A stretch of 64,000 bases of DNA from Paenibacillus sp. HW567 (GCF_000374185.1 NZ_KB910518.1:800546-864545); one strand, 5' to 3'; positions 27,432 to 36,633 are shown, counted from the first letter of the stretch. The notes: a model not told the origin generated them from the sequence alone. A program made the numbers and translations.

Positions 27432-29609
27432 ATGCGCATAGAGCAATTAACCGAAAAGGCCGGCGCCTATATAAAAGAAAAAGATCTTCTCCGCATCCGG
27501 GATGCTTATGAATTTGCCGATCAGGCTCATCACGGGCAGGTTCGGAAATCGGGGGAGCCATACATTCTGCATCCGCTGGCGGTTGCAGATATTGTCATCA
27601 ACATGCAAATGGATGTCATCTCCATTATTGCGGCGCTGCTGCATGATGTTGTGGAAGATACGACCGTGTCCCTGGAGCAGATCCGCGAGAAATTTGGCGA
27701 TACCTGCGCCATGCTGGTGGATGGTCTGACCAAGCTGGAACGGATTCGCTTCCGCTCGAAGGAAGAGCAGCAGAACGAGAATTACCGCAAAATGTTTATC
27801 GCCATGGCTCAGGATATCCGGGTCATTGTCATCAAGCTTGCGGACCGTCTGCACAATATGCGTACACTCAAATATCAGTCCGAAGAGAGCCAGCGCCGTA
27901 TTTCTTATGAAACGCTGGAGATTTTTTGTCCCATCGCCGACCGTTTGGGGATTTCCGCGATCAAATGGGAGATGGAGGATATTGCCCTCCGCTATTTGAA
28001 TCCGCAGCAGTATTACCGCATTGCCAATTTGGTGCACAAGAAACGGGCGGAACGCGAGCAGTTCATCGAGAGCGTTATCGGACGCATCCGTGCCAAGCTG
28101 GATGAGATGGGCATCGAGGGTGATCTCTCAGGGCGTCCAAAGCATATTTACAGTGTATACAACAAAATGAGCACCAGAAACAAGCAGTTCAACGAAATTT
28201 ATGATCTGCTTGCTATCCGCATTATCGTAGACAATATCAAGGATTGTTATGCCACATTAGGCATTATTCATACTCTTTGGAAGCCGATGCCCGGCCGTTT
28301 CAAGGATTATATTGCTATGCCCAAAGCGAATATGTATCAATCGCTGCATACCACCGTGGTAGGCCCGGGCGGAGAGCCGACGGAGGTTCAAATCCGTACC
28401 TGGGAGATGCACCGTACTGCCGAGTTCGGGATTGCCGCCCACTGGGCTTACAAGGAAGGCAGCAGCAACATTAACCCTGAGAACCGGATGCCGTTTTTCC
28501 GCGAAATTCTGGAGCTGCAGCACGAGGCCAAGGATGCCGAGGAATTCGTCGAGTCGCTCAAAATGGACTTTTTTTCGGATCTTGTTTTTGTCTTCACGCC
28601 TAAAGGAGAGGTTGTGGAGCTTCCGGCCGGATCGGTGCCGCTTGATTTTGCTTTCCGTATCCATACGGAGGTAGGGAACCGGACGATTGGCTCCAAGGTG
28701 AACGGGCGGATTGTGCCGCTGGATCATAAGCTGAAGACCGGGGATATCGTGGAAATTCTGACCTCGAAGAACTCTTACGGTCCGAGCCGCGACTGGCTGA
28801 AGATTGCCCAATCCTCGCATGCGCGCAGCAAGATTAAGCAGTGGTTCAAGAAGGAGAAACGCGAGGAAAATGTTGAGAAGGGCCGCGAAGCGGTAGAGCG
28901 CGAGCTGAAACGTCTGAATATGGAGGTTTCCGATTTTCTCACTGAGGATAAGCTGAGCGATGTAGCCAAGAAGTTCGCCTTCGGCGACGTGGAGGATATG
29001 CTCTCCGCAGTTGGCTTCGGGGGGATCACCGCTTCGCAGATTGCCAACAAGCTGACCGAGAAGGTGCGCAGGGAGCAGGAAGAAGCCGCCGGACATCTTG
29101 AGCTGTCAACGGAAATGAAGGAGATCAAGTCCAGCGGGGAGAAGCGCAATCAGCCGACGAATGGGGTTCGTGTAAAAGGCATTGATAATCTGCTTGTCCG
29201 CTTTGCGCGATGTTGTAATCCGGTACCCGGCGACGATATTATCGGCTATGTGACCCGCGGACGCGGTGTTTCCGTTCATCGCGAGGACTGCCCGAATATT
29301 CCCACAGATGGCGATGGCGAGGAATCGGCGCGTGTGATCGAAGTGGAATGGGAAGGCAGCATGGAGGCTAACTACAGCGTGGATATTGAGATCACGGGCC
29401 ATGACCGCAACGGCCTGCTCAACGAGGTGCTGCAGGCCGTGTCGGAGAGCAAGACGAATATCTCGGCAGTTACCGGACGCTCGGACAAGAACAAGATGGC
29501 GATGATTCACATGACTATTCTGATCCGCAACACCGATCATCTGCAGTCCGTGGTGGACCGGGTGAAGCGGGTCAAGGATGTATATACGGTTAACCGCATC
29601 ATGCAATAG
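27432..29609 (+). CDS. relA: Bifunctional (p)ppGpp synthetase/hydrolase RelA (Rel)
   Basis: Rel makes and degrades the alarmone (p)ppGpp in response to amino-acid starvation on the ribosome. The 725-residue protein has the HD hydrolase domain with ALLHDVVEDT (about residues 68-77). The synthetase domain carries GRPKHIYSVYNKM (about 233) and DLLAIRIIV (about 257). A TGS domain (about 383-445), a zinc-finger/RIS region with CCNPVPGDDIIGYVTRG (about 592), and a C-terminal ACT domain (about 650-725) follow. The intact HDxxED and synthetase motifs suggest both activities. ATG 27432 is chosen by family alignment even though its nearest ribosome binding site (aaggaa) is rather far; an upstream ATG at 27363 is less likely. 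dtd follows about 150 bp later. Confidence 0.96.
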   Translation: MRIEQLTEKAGAYIKEKDLLRIRDAYEFADQAHHGQVRKSGEPYILHPLAVADIVINMQMDVISIIAALLHDVVEDTTVSLEQIREKFGDTCAMLVDGLTKLERIRFRSKEEQQNENYRKMFIAMAQDIRVIVIKLADRLHNMRTLKYQSEESQRRISYETLEIFCPIADRLGISAIKWEMEDIALRYLNPQQYYRIANLVHKKRAEREQFIESVIGRIRAKLDEMGIEGDLSGRPKHIYSVYNKMSTRNKQFNEIYDLLAIRIIVDNIKDCYATLGIIHTLWKPMPGRFKDYIAMPKANMYQSLHTTVVGPGGEPTEVQIRTWEMHRTAEFGIAAHWAYKEGSSNINPENRMPFFREILELQHEAKDAEEFVESLKMDFFSDLVFVFTPKGEVVELPAGSVPLDFAFRIHTEVGNRTIGSKVNGRIVPLDHKLKTGDIVEILTSKNSYGPSRDWLKIAQSSHARSKIKQWFKKEKREENVEKGREAVERELKRLNMEVSDFLTEDKLSDVAKKFAFGDVEDMLSAVGFGGITASQIANKLTEKVRREQEEAAGHLELSTEMKEIKSSGEKRNQPTNGVRVKGIDNLLVRFARCCNPVPGDDIIGYVTRGRGVSVHREDCPNIPTDGDGEESARVIEVEWEGSMEANYSVDIEITGHDRNGLLNEVLQAVSESKTNISAVTGRSDKNKMAMIHMTILIRNTDHLQSVVDRVKRVKDVYTVNRIMQ

Positions 29610-29758
29610 ACATCCATGCCGCTCTTTCGCGGCAATTGAGACGATGAGATTTCATAGATGGCCCTCAATTTGGCTTCGTCAAATTCGAGGCTTCCATAAC
29701 AATGTCCTTCGTTCGGACATCGTTATTTCAGGATAGGGCAAGGAGCTGAATAAGCAAA

Positions 29759-30202
29759 ATGAGAGTAGTGGTGCAGCGCTGCAAGGAAGCCAGGGTGAGC
29801 GTAGAGGGTGAAGTGACCGGAGCGATCGGAGAAGGCTTGATGCTGCTGGTTGGCGTTACCCATGAGGATATAGAGAAGGATGCCAAGTATTTGGCGGACA
29901 AGGTCGCCGGACTGCGCATTTTCGAGGATGAAGCCGGTAAAATGAATTTCAGCGTTACAGATACAGGCGGTGCCGTATTGTCAGTATCACAGTTCACACT
30001 GTATGGAGACTGCCGCAAGGGCCGGCGGCCGAATTTCATGGCTGCTGCTGCGCCTGCCGAGGCAGAGCGGCTGTACGAATACTTCAATCAGGAGCTGAGA
30101 GCCGGAGGGCTTCAGGTGGCAACCGGCAGGTTTGGCGCTATGATGGATGTATCGCTGACCAACTGGGGTCCGGTGACGTTATTGCTGGATAGCCGGGGCT
30201 GA
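29759..30202 (+). CDS. dtd: D-aminoacyl-tRNA deacylase
   Basis: Dtd hydrolyses D-aminoacyl-tRNAs and mischarged glycyl-tRNA(Ala). The 147-residue protein has the family start [15 protein letters not shown], the SQFTLYGD motif (about residues 78-85), and the C-terminal cross-subunit Gly-cisPro motif NWGPVT (about 137-142). ATG 29759 is preceded by caaggag, at a somewhat long 13-nt distance. The 149-bp relA-dtd spacer contains two imperfect hairpins (cctcaattt/aaattcgagg and ataacaatgtcc/ggacatcgttat) without T-runs. The relA-dtd order is the Bacillus order, so the two genes are probably cotranscribed; a terminator follows dtd. Confidence 0.95.
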   Translation: MRVVVQRCKEARVSVEGEVTGAIGEGLMLLVGVTHEDIEKDAKYLADKVAGLRIFEDEAGKMNFSVTDTGGAVLSVSQFTLYGDCRKGRRPNFMAAAAPAEAERLYEYFNQELRAGGLQVATGRFGAMMDVSLTNWGPVTLLLDSRG

Positions 30203-30220
30203 GCAAATACGTTGAATTGT

Positions 30221-30273
30221 AAAAGGGTTTCGTAGGGGTTCCGGGAGGAATCGGCGTACGATACCCTTTTTTT
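30221..30273 (+). terminator. Intrinsic terminator after dtd
   Basis: aaaagggtttcgta (30221-30234) pairs with tacgatacccttttttt (30257-30273), with one mismatch and a run of seven Ts. Confidence 0.82.
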
Positions 30274-30574
30274 GTGCTGTATATGCTGCATCCGGGCCTC
30301 TCTGCGGATAGAGCCAACTTGTACTGGATAAACTAGGGGTGATTCATCATTCGCGTCATGTGGGGGCCAGTCATGAGACATTCACAAAAAGCTTGGGCAT
30401 GGATGAGCATTCCGGCGTACAGTGTTGGCTGCTGTCACGAAGCCTCGGCGGCGGCCAAAGGGGCCGAAGACCGGCGTGAGCTTCATGTATTGAAGGGAAA
30501 AAGCCGCAGCCTGTTGCCGCGAAGCTGACCGTGCGGGCGGCGGCTTTATTATTGACCAACAGGAGGGAACGGAC

Positions 30575-30991
30575 ATGACTCAGAAAATTCAGGCGTATTT
30601 CGAGAACGAAGATGAAGCGGAAGGCGCGAAGACGGCGCTGATTCCATTTGGTGTGACGGACATTGAAGTATCCGCATTGACTGATCCTTTGGATAACGGT
30701 GATCATCGCAGGCGCAATATGTTGCTGCCGCTGGTCCCTTACAACACCTCAGCGATGGCCGGACAATCGTTTGGGGTTGCGGGAACAGCAGGTCTGCTTC
30801 CGGGCGCGGTGATTGTGCCGGGGTTCAACGTGGATGATGACCTCGGCAATAGCAGTGTAAGGGATGCGGCTGACCGGGGGCCGGACGATCTGCATTATGT
30901 AATGGCGCTTAAAGTGCCGGAAGAGAAGCAGAATGAGGTTGTTGAAATTCTGCGCGGTAAGCGGGCTATCGTGGAGATTTTTGAAGATTAG
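30575..30991 (+). CDS. Small acidic protein of unknown function
   Basis: I do not recognise a named family. The 138-residue product starts with a beta-alpha-beta pattern (TQKIQAYFENEDEAEGAKTALIPFG then TDIEVSAL). A glycine-rich hydrophobic middle (about residues 62-86, SFGVAGTAGLLPGAVIVPGF) and an acidic end, KVPEEKQNEVVEILRGKRAIVEIFED, come next. The layout recalls small general-stress proteins of the YflT type, with a glycine-rich hydrophobic loop, but this is only a resemblance. ATG 30575 follows caggaggg. The preceding 372-bp gap holds the dtd terminator and a hairpin (aaagccgc 30500-30507 with gcggcttt 30540-30547). A weak terminator-like hairpin (taagcttc/gaagctta, 31002-31039) follows the gene. 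Confidence 0.7.
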   Translation: MTQKIQAYFENEDEAEGAKTALIPFGVTDIEVSALTDPLDNGDHRRRNMLLPLVPYNTSAMAGQSFGVAGTAGLLPGAVIVPGFNVDDDLGNSSVRDAADRGPDDLHYVMALKVPEEKQNEVVEILRGKRAIVEIFED

Positions 30992-31064
30992 AAGGAATGT
31001 ATAAGCTTCTGCTGACCTGCTCGGGTCGCCGGAAGCTTACTTTCTACCCGTAAGCTGAAAAATG

Positions 31065-31288
31065 TTGAATGAATTCTCTGGACAGAGAATAATGTTGTAG
31101 TGTAAAGTAATCTGTGGATCTGGGACTGGGGAATGTCCCAAGAAATAAAACGCTTTCTTTTCTGTAATACAACCGTAATATTACTTTCATGATTCCTTAA
31201 TATTGCCTGAATATAATAGAAGCATGACCCCCTTTTTTATAATATATGTTGATGGACCTGCAGCAATTGGCTGCAGGTCATTTTTTTT
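31065..31288 (+). ncRNA. Candidate small RNA gene with promoter-like box and strong terminator
   Basis: No coding frame lies between 31047 and 31370. TTGAAT (31065-31070) and AATAAT (31088-31093) have a 17-bp spacing, and a second TATAAT is at 31212-31217. The segment ends in a textbook terminator that no gene accounts for. Internal pairings include aaagtaat with attacttt (about 31104-31186) and tgggac with gtccca. The predicted transcript would be about 190 nt, or about 65 nt from the second box. It does not show the long open-bubble hairpin expected of 6S RNA, so identity is unknown. Confidence 0.4.
31255..31288 (+). terminator. Strong intrinsic terminator not assigned to a gene
   Basis: A 10-bp perfect GC-rich stem, gacctgcagc (31255-31264) and gctgcaggtc (31270-31279), has a 5-nt loop followed by eight Ts. 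It stands about 265 bp after the nearest upstream gene and before the hisS promoter. Confidence 0.9.
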
Positions 31289-31335
31289 GAACGTAATTAT
31301 TTACAAGTTTCGCTCCACCAATTTCATTTCAATTC

Positions 31336-31364
31336 TTGACTTTAGCGCAGTGGTTCAGTAGAAT
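31336..31364 (+). promoter_or_regulatory. Sigma-A promoter of the T-box/hisS-aspS operon
   Basis: TTGACT (31336-31341) and TAGAAT (31359-31364) are separated by 17 bp, about 20-25 bp before the first T-box stem. Confidence 0.85.
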
Positions 31365-31384
31365 CTAACAATATACGGTATGTT

Positions 31385-31731
31385 ATATTGTTTTGATGAC
31401 GGGACCAAGTACTCCATAACCCACAACCCCAGAGAGGAATCCCCGCTGAATCGGCCTTGTCCATAGGAGGACGAAGTTGCCGTTTCCGCCCTGGCTGCAA
31501 GGATTCTGTTGATGAATGGACGAATGACTTCCCCGAGAACGCACGGCGAAAGCAGGCAATTTCAGAATTGCCGCAGGTTAGTAGCCGATGTGCGTAGGCG
31601 GGCGTTAACCGCTTAGAGCGGATTTAGGGCAGGTTGCTTGAATCCGGAATGTGGGTGGTACCACGGGTGAATTATTGGTTATGATAATCCCTCGTCCCTG
31701 TTTGTAATGAACAGGAGCGAGGGATTTTTTG
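31385..31731 (+). promoter_or_regulatory. T-box riboswitch of hisS-aspS with GAC (Asp) specifier
   Basis: The T-box sequence gggtggtaccacggg (about 31653-31667) pairs with the tRNA acceptor end when it is uncharged. A terminator of atccctcgtccctgtt against aacaggagcgagggat plus six Ts occupies 31687-31730. Stem I shows the AAGTA loop-E strand (31407-31411) followed by TCCAT (31413-31417), which pairs with ATGGA (31516-31520). The opposite strand then reads CGAA-T-GAC-T, which by alignment with the B. subtilis glyQS leader places the specifier codon at GAC 31526-31528. The AGAGA bulge motif is at about 31431. Uncharged tRNA(Asp) should therefore switch on both synthetase genes. Confidence 0.92.
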
Positions 31732-31753
31732 TTATTTTCAGGAGGGATAGGCT

Positions 31754-33007
31754 GTGGCTAAAGAAAGATTCGAGAAGCCTGTAGGCACACAGGATGTGCT
31801 TCCGGGTGCAGTGGAGAAATGGCAATACGTTGAGAGCAAGGCTAGAGAGCTGTGCCGCCGCTTCAACTACCGGGAGATTCGCACCCCCTTGTTCGAGCAT
31901 ACCGGGCTGTTTGAACGCGGTGTAGGAGAAACAACGGACATTGTGGAAGGTGAAATGTATACCTTCAAGGATAAGGGAAACCGCGATCTGGCGCTGCGTC
32001 CGGAAGGGACAGCCGGTGTCGTGCGCGCCTACGTGCAGAACAAGCTGTATGGCGAACCGGATGTCAGCAAGCTGTATTATATCGGGCCGATGTTCCGCTA
32101 TGAACGCCCGCAGGCAGGAAGATACCGCCAGTTCAATCAGTTCGGGATTGAAGCTTTTGGAGCGGTAGACCCGGCAATTGATGCCGAAGTGGTCTCGATG
32201 GGGTATCAGTTCTACAAGGATTTGGGTTTGAAGGATGTTAAGGTGGAGCTGAATTCTGTCGGCAATGCGCCAAGCCGTGCGGCTTACCGCGAGAAGCTGC
32301 TGAATTTCCTGCGGCCGATGAGAGATACCCTCTGCAGCGACTGCCAGCGCCGGATGGAGCGCAATCCGCTGCGCGTGCTCGACTGCAAGGTGGATCAGGA
32401 TAAATTTGGCGGTGCGCCGTCCATTCTCGACAGTCTGGATGAGGAATGTACCGCACATTTTGAAAAGGTCAAAGCGCATCTGGACGTAATGGGTGTGGAA
32501 TACAGCATTAACCCCCGTCTGGTACGCGGTCTTGATTATTACACGCACACAGCGTTTGAATATAAAGCGGCAGGCATTGGCTCTATTGATACAGTTGGCG
32601 GCGGCGGCCGTTACAACGGTCTGGTGGAAGAAATCGGCGGGCCGGATCAGCCGGGCATCGGGTTCGGGATCGGGCTGGAGCGGCTGCTGCTGATTCTGGA
32701 GAATCAGGGTGTGGAGCTGGAGACGGCGAAGCCGCTTGATGTGTATTTTGTCGCTCTTGGCGAAGCGGCAGATCTGGAAATTACGAAGCAGCTATTCGCT
32801 CTGCGCAGCCTGGGGTACTCTGTGGAACGTGATTACCTTGGACGCAAAATGAAGGCGCAGATGAAATCGGCAGACCGGCTGAATGCGCGGTATACCGCGA
32901 TTCTTGGTGAAGACGAGCTGAACAGCGGCGTCATTGCCCTGAAATCTATGGCCACAGGCGAACAACGGACGGTCAAGCTCGAAGAGCTGGCATCCGCGCT
33001 GGATTGA
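31754..33007 (+). CDS. hisS: Histidyl-tRNA synthetase
   Basis: HisRS charges tRNA(His) and is a class II dimeric synthetase. The 417-residue protein opens with the family pattern [11 protein letters not shown]. Class II motif 2 lies around [19 protein letters not shown] (about 115-133). The histidine-specific motifs [15 protein letters not shown] (about 256-270) and [14 protein letters not shown] precede motif 3, [12 protein letters not shown]. An anticodon-binding domain forms the last 90 residues. GTG 31754 follows ggaggg (31741-31746). It is the first gene behind the T-box and is cotranscribed with aspS 75 bp downstream. Confidence 0.97.
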   Translation: MAKERFEKPVGTQDVLPGAVEKWQYVESKARELCRRFNYREIRTPLFEHTGLFERGVGETTDIVEGEMYTFKDKGNRDLALRPEGTAGVVRAYVQNKLYGEPDVSKLYYIGPMFRYERPQAGRYRQFNQFGIEAFGAVDPAIDAEVVSMGYQFYKDLGLKDVKVELNSVGNAPSRAAYREKLLNFLRPMRDTLCSDCQRRMERNPLRVLDCKVDQDKFGGAPSILDSLDEECTAHFEKVKAHLDVMGVEYSINPRLVRGLDYYTHTAFEYKAAGIGSIDTVGGGGRYNGLVEEIGGPDQPGIGFGIGLERLLLILENQGVELETAKPLDVYFVALGEAADLEITKQLFALRSLGYSVERDYLGRKMKAQMKSADRLNARYTAILGEDELNSGVIALKSMATGEQRTVKLEELASALD

Positions 33008-33082
33008 AATTAGTAACTGATGTAGTAGCAGGCAGGGTTAGCGGTAACACAAGTATTTTAACCATGAAGGGGTAGATGAATA

Positions 33083-34861
33083 ATGACTAGAAGCCATCAC
33101 TGTGGACAACTGACGACCGGGCATATCGGCGAGACTGTAACTCTTAACGGCTGGGTGCAGACCCGCCGCGACCTTGGGGGCGTACTGTTTATTGACCTGC
33201 GTGACCGCAGCGGAATTGTGCAAATCGTGTTCAATCCGGACTATTCCGGCGAAGCGCTGCAGATTGCCGACAAGGTGCGCAGTGAATATGTGCTTGCTGT
33301 TACGGGTAACGTTGTAAAAAGAGATGATGAAACGATCAACCCCAATCTGCCAACCGGTGAAATCGAAGTGCAGATTACAAATATCGAAGTGCTGAATGCC
33401 GCTAAAACGCCGCCGTTCTTCATCGAAGATGGCGTGGAAGTGGACGAGTCCCTGCGCATGAAATACCGTTACCTGGATCTGCGCCGTCCGGAAATGTACA
33501 AGACGATGCTGCTCCGTTCCAAAGCGGCGAAGATTTTCCGCGACTTCCTGGACAGCGAAGGCTTCATTGATATTGAAACTCCGATTCTGACCAAAAGCTC
33601 GCCGGAAGGCGCACGTGATTATCTGGTGCCAAGCCGCGTGCATGAAGGTGAATTCTTCGGGCTTCCGCAGTCGCCGCAAATTTACAAGCAGCTCCTGATG
33701 GTCGGCGGCATCGAGCGCTACTACCAGATGGCCCGCTGCTTCCGCGATGAGGACCTGCGCGCTGACCGTCAGCCGGAATTCACCCAGTTCGATATCGAGA
33801 CCTCGTTCATGCCTCAGGACGACCTGCTGACCATGATGGAGACCCTCATGCAGCGTCTGCTGAAGGAAACGATTGGCGTCGATGTCGCTGTTCCGTTCCA
33901 GCGCCTGACTTACGCCGAAGCCATGGGCAAATACGGCTCGGATAAGCCGGACCTGCGTTTTGGTCTGGAGCTTGTAGAAATGAATGATATCGTAGCCTCC
34001 AGCGGTGTGAAGGTCTTCGCCTCTGTCATTGAAAAAGGCGGAGAGGTCAAATGCCTCAACGCCAAAGGCTGCGGCACCTGGACCCGCAAGGAGATTGACG
34101 ATTTGGGACCTTATGCTGCGCGTTACGGCGCGAAGGGTCTGGCTTGGATTCAAGTGAAGGACGGCGAGTTCAAGGGGCCAATCGTTAAATTCTTCACCGA
34201 AGAAGAGATTGCAGCCGTGAAGGAACGCACAGGCGCCGAAGAAGGCGACCTCTTGCTCTTCTCCGCTGATACTAAAAAGGTAGTGGCTGATGTGCTTGGG
34301 GCGCTGCGCCTGAAGATTGGCCGCCAGCTTGGGCTGATCGACGACAGTGTGTTCAAATTCGCCTGGGTAACCGAATTCCCGCTGCTCAGCTATGATGAAG
34401 ACCAGAAGCGTTATGTGGCGGAACATCACCCGTTCACCCGCCCAATGGACGAGGACCTGCACCTGTTCGAGACCAATCCTGGAGCCATCCGTGCGCAAGC
34501 CTACGATATCGTGCTTAACGGCTATGAGGTCGGCGGCGGTTCCCAGCGTATCTACAAACGCGATGTGCAGGAGAAAATGTTCGATGCGCTTGGCTTCACA
34601 ACTGAGGTAGCTTACGAGAAATTCGGCTATCTGCTGGATGCCTTCGAATACGGCACTCCACCGCATGGCGGGATTGCCTTTGGCTTCGACCGCCTGGTAA
34701 TGCTGCTTGCCGGCCGCACGAACCTGCGGGAAACCATTGCCTTCCCGAAAACGGCAAGTGCAACCGACCTGCTGATGGATGCTCCGGCGCCGGTGGATGC
34801 GGTGCAGTTGGAACAACTGCACATCAAGCTGGCTCCAAAACCGGAAAAGGTAAAGCAATAA
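33083..34861 (+). CDS. aspS: Aspartyl-tRNA synthetase
   Basis: AspRS is a class IIb enzyme that charges tRNA(Asp). The 592-residue protein has an OB-fold anticodon domain (about residues 1-110, with [21 protein letters not shown]). Motif 2 is [21 protein letters not shown] (about 218-238). The bacterial GAD insertion (about 290-420) follows, and motif 3 is [14 protein letters not shown] (about 529-542). ATG 33083 follows gaaggggtag. It is the second gene of the T-box operon. Downstream, the 65-bp tandem leader array precedes tcdA. Confidence 0.97.
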   Translation: MTRSHHCGQLTTGHIGETVTLNGWVQTRRDLGGVLFIDLRDRSGIVQIVFNPDYSGEALQIADKVRSEYVLAVTGNVVKRDDETINPNLPTGEIEVQITNIEVLNAAKTPPFFIEDGVEVDESLRMKYRYLDLRRPEMYKTMLLRSKAAKIFRDFLDSEGFIDIETPILTKSSPEGARDYLVPSRVHEGEFFGLPQSPQIYKQLLMVGGIERYYQMARCFRDEDLRADRQPEFTQFDIETSFMPQDDLLTMMETLMQRLLKETIGVDVAVPFQRLTYAEAMGKYGSDKPDLRFGLELVEMNDIVASSGVKVFASVIEKGGEVKCLNAKGCGTWTRKEIDDLGPYAARYGAKGLAWIQVKDGEFKGPIVKFFTEEEIAAVKERTGAEEGDLLLFSADTKKVVADVLGALRLKIGRQLGLIDDSVFKFAWVTEFPLLSYDEDQKRYVAEHHPFTRPMDEDLHLFETNPGAIRAQAYDIVLNGYEVGGGSQRIYKRDVQEKMFDALGFTTEVAYEKFGYLLDAFEYGTPPHGGIAFGFDRLVMLLAGRTNLRETIAFPKTASATDLLMDAPAPVDAVQLEQLHIKLAPKPEKVKQ

Positions 34862-34871
34862 ATCATATTTG

Positions 34872-35089
34872 GCTCACAAAACTAAAGCATATGCTTCCGA
34901 AGCAAGTTTTGTACGAAGTTCATTCAGGAAGTTAATGCTCACAAAACTAAAGCGTATGCTTCCGGAGCAAGTTTTGTACGAAGTTCATTCAGGAAGTTAA
35001 TGCTAACAAAACTAAAGCATATGCTTCCGAAGTAAGTTTTGTACGAAGTTCATTCAGGAAGTTAATGCTAACAAAACTTTTAGGAGGCT
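34872..35089 (+). repeat. 65-bp tandem array of the recurrent leader element upstream of tcdA
   Basis: Three complete 65-bp units start at 34872, 34937 and 35002, and a truncated fourth at 35067 runs directly into ttttaggagg, the tcdA ribosome binding site. Each unit contains acaaaact, an agcatatgct palindrome (agcgtatgct in unit 2), gcttccgaagc-like sequence (diverged in units 2 and 3), agttttgtacgaag and a ttcattcaggaagttaatgc tail. The arms acaaaact and agttttgt can pair within a unit, and the last agttttgt can pair with the final acaaaact. Confidence 0.93.
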
Positions 35090-35096
35090 GTATATC

Positions 35097-35852
35097 ATGC
35101 TGCATCAGTTCTCGCGAACAGAGCTGGCGATTGGACCGGAAGGTCTGGAGATTATGAAGAACAGCACAGTAGCCGTGCTCGGGATCGGCGGGGTGGGCGC
35201 GATGGCAGTTGAAGCCCTTGCCCGCACCGGGATTGGCCGCATTATCCTCATCGACAAGGATTCAGTGGACATTACCAACATCAACCGCCAGCTTCATGCG
35301 CTTACAACAACCATCGGCCAGAACAAAACGGATCTGATGGTCGAACGCATCAAGCTGATCAACCCGGAATGCGAAGCGATTGCGCTGAATATGTTCTATA
35401 CCGAAGAAACCTATGAGGAGCTTTTCAAATACAAGCCGGATTTCGTAATTGATGCTTCGGATACAATTATCTACAAAATTCATCTGATGAAAGAATGTCT
35501 GTCCCGGGGAATCCCAATGATTTCAAGCATGGGCGCAGCGAACAAAATGGACCCGACCCGCTTCCAGGTGGCCGACATTTCCAAGACCAGCATGGACCCG
35601 ATTGCCCGCGTGATCCGCCAGAAGCTGCGCAAGGAAGGCATCAAGAAGGGCATAAAGGTTGTCTTCTCAACCGAACAGCCGGTGAGGCCGCGCGAGGATG
35701 TTACGGAACAGATCGTTCCTGCCAATGCGCCGGATCGGCGCAAAGCGAAGCAGCCGCCGTCCAGCAACTCTTTCGTACCGCCGGTAGTCGGCCTCATTAT
35801 GGTCAGCGTCACCGTGCGTGACCTGCTTGCGGCTGGCGGAATCACTGTATGA
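35097..35852 (+). CDS. tcdA: tRNA threonylcarbamoyladenosine dehydratase TcdA (YrvM/CsdL)
   Basis: TcdA is an E1-like ATP-dependent enzyme that cyclises t6A to ct6A at position 37 of ANN-decoding tRNAs. The 251-residue protein shows the ThiF/MoeB nucleotide-binding motif GIGGVGAMAVEALARTGIG (about residues 26-44). The family motifs LIDKDSVDITNINRQLHAL and DASDTIIYKIHLMKECL (about 121-137) are also present. ATG 35097 lies 9 nt after ttaggagg, which is supplied by the leader array. Its position after aspS is conserved with B. subtilis yrvM. The stop overlaps the next gene in ATGA. Confidence 0.93.
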   Translation: MLHQFSRTELAIGPEGLEIMKNSTVAVLGIGGVGAMAVEALARTGIGRIILIDKDSVDITNINRQLHALTTTIGQNKTDLMVERIKLINPECEAIALNMFYTEETYEELFKYKPDFVIDASDTIIYKIHLMKECLSRGIPMISSMGAANKMDPTRFQVADISKTSMDPIARVIRQKLRKEGIKKGIKVVFSTEQPVRPREDVTEQIVPANAPDRRKAKQPPSSNSFVPPVVGLIMVSVTVRDLLAAGGITV

Positions 35853-36178
35853 ATGAAGTGCTGATCAAGAAGCTGCGCGTGCCGCAGGGCGGGAGTATGC
35901 TCGTGCTGCAGCCGCCGGAAGGATTTTTACAGGAGTTGGGTCTTGAAGCTGTGGCTACAGTGTATGATACCGGCCTCAAGGGGACGTATGATTACGTGCA
36001 GTTGTTCGCAGCCACTGTGAAAGAGCTGGAGCAATATGGGCCTGTTGCCCTTGGCGCTATCCGGCCGGATGGCCTGCTGTGGTTGTGTTATCCGAAGGGA
36101 AGCTCCGGACTCAAGACCGATCTCAGCCGGGATAAGGGCTGGGATAGCGTGAAGGCTGCGGGCTTTGAAGGAGTATAA
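35849..36178 (+). CDS. Small conserved protein, DUF3052-like
   Basis: The 109-residue protein resembles DUF3052-type proteins: an N-terminal LVLQPPEGFLQEL block, then YDYVQLFAATVKELEQYGP and the strand-rich LGAIRPDGLLWLCYPKGSSGLKTD, ending in GWDSVKAAGFEGV. Such proteins often sit next to YdeI/OmpD-associated genes, as here, and their biochemical role is not known. ATG 35849 overlaps the tcdA stop by 4 bp, so the gene is translationally coupled to tcdA. Confidence 0.72.
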   Translation: MNEVLIKKLRVPQGGSMLVLQPPEGFLQELGLEAVATVYDTGLKGTYDYVQLFAATVKELEQYGPVALGAIRPDGLLWLCYPKGSSGLKTDLSRDKGWDSVKAAGFEGV

Positions 36179-36208
36179 CTGGTATCGGTTGACGAGACAT
36201 GGTCGGCG

Positions 36209-36493
36209 ATGCGGTTCCGTCCGCTTGGAGCCACGGCGCGCCGCAGCGGCGCGTCGGCCCCTTCGGCTGTTAAGAAGCCTGCGGCAGCGGTGCTCCCTGT
36301 TCCAGAGGATCTGCTGGAGGCGCTGAAGAAGAATGAGGGGGCGGAGAGCTTTTTTGCCGCTCTCGCCCCTTCACACCGTAAAGAATATATCACCTGGATT
36401 ACAGGAGCCAAGCGGGAAGAAACACGCGCTTCGCGTATTGTTCAGACTGTAGAGAAACTCTTGCTTGGCCGGAAGAATCCTTCCGATAAATAA
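36209..36493 (+). CDS. YdeI/OmpD-associated family protein
   Basis: The 94-residue product ends in the recognisable OmdA-type segment LAPSHRKEYITWITGAKREETRASR, followed by QTVEKLLLGRK, preceded by a variable Ala/Pro-rich part. The start is uncertain: ATG 36209 has no visible ribosome binding site. In contrast, gaaggag (36168-36174) lies 4-5 nt before an in-frame CTG at 36179, which would give ten more residues (LVSVDETWSA). It is the last gene of the tcdA transcription unit, and a terminator follows within 30 bp. The role is unknown; family members have been linked to bacteriocin or peptide resistance in enterobacteria. Confidence 0.72.
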   Translation: MRFRPLGATARRSGASAPSAVKKPAAAVLPVPEDLLEALKKNEGAESFFAALAPSHRKEYITWITGAKREETRASRIVQTVEKLLLGRKNPSDK

Positions 36494-36521
36494 ATAACAT
36501 CGGTTAAGAACACAAGGGCAC

Positions 36522-36558
36522 AAGGGCGTGCAGCTTTATCCGGCTGCTACGCCCTTTT
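36522..36558 (+). terminator. Terminator of the tcdA operon
   Basis: aagggcgtgcagc (36522-36534) pairs with gctgctacgccctttt, with one bulged base, and ends in a short T-run. Confidence 0.8.
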
Positions 36559-36633
36559 ATTGCGGCTGCGGAAAGACGGGAATTTTATCGGAGTATGCCG
36601 CCGGCGGAACTCAAAATTAGTGGGGGTTGTAAC

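Noticed and set aside
30358..30528. 56-codon plus-strand frame between dtd and the small hypothetical gene
   Set aside because: The ribosome binding site is about 17 nt away, the sequence has no family resemblance, and its end lies within a hairpin; too weak to call a gene.
31100..31288. 6S RNA (bsrA) at the orphan terminator
   Set aside because: The location near hisS-aspS made it plausible, but I could not find the long central-bubble hairpin or end-to-end closing stem; kept only as an unspecified small RNA candidate.
33038..34858. 606-codon minus-strand frame opposite aspS
   Set aside because: It is fully antisense to a clear aspartyl-tRNA synthetase and is a codon-bias artefact of GC-rich third positions.
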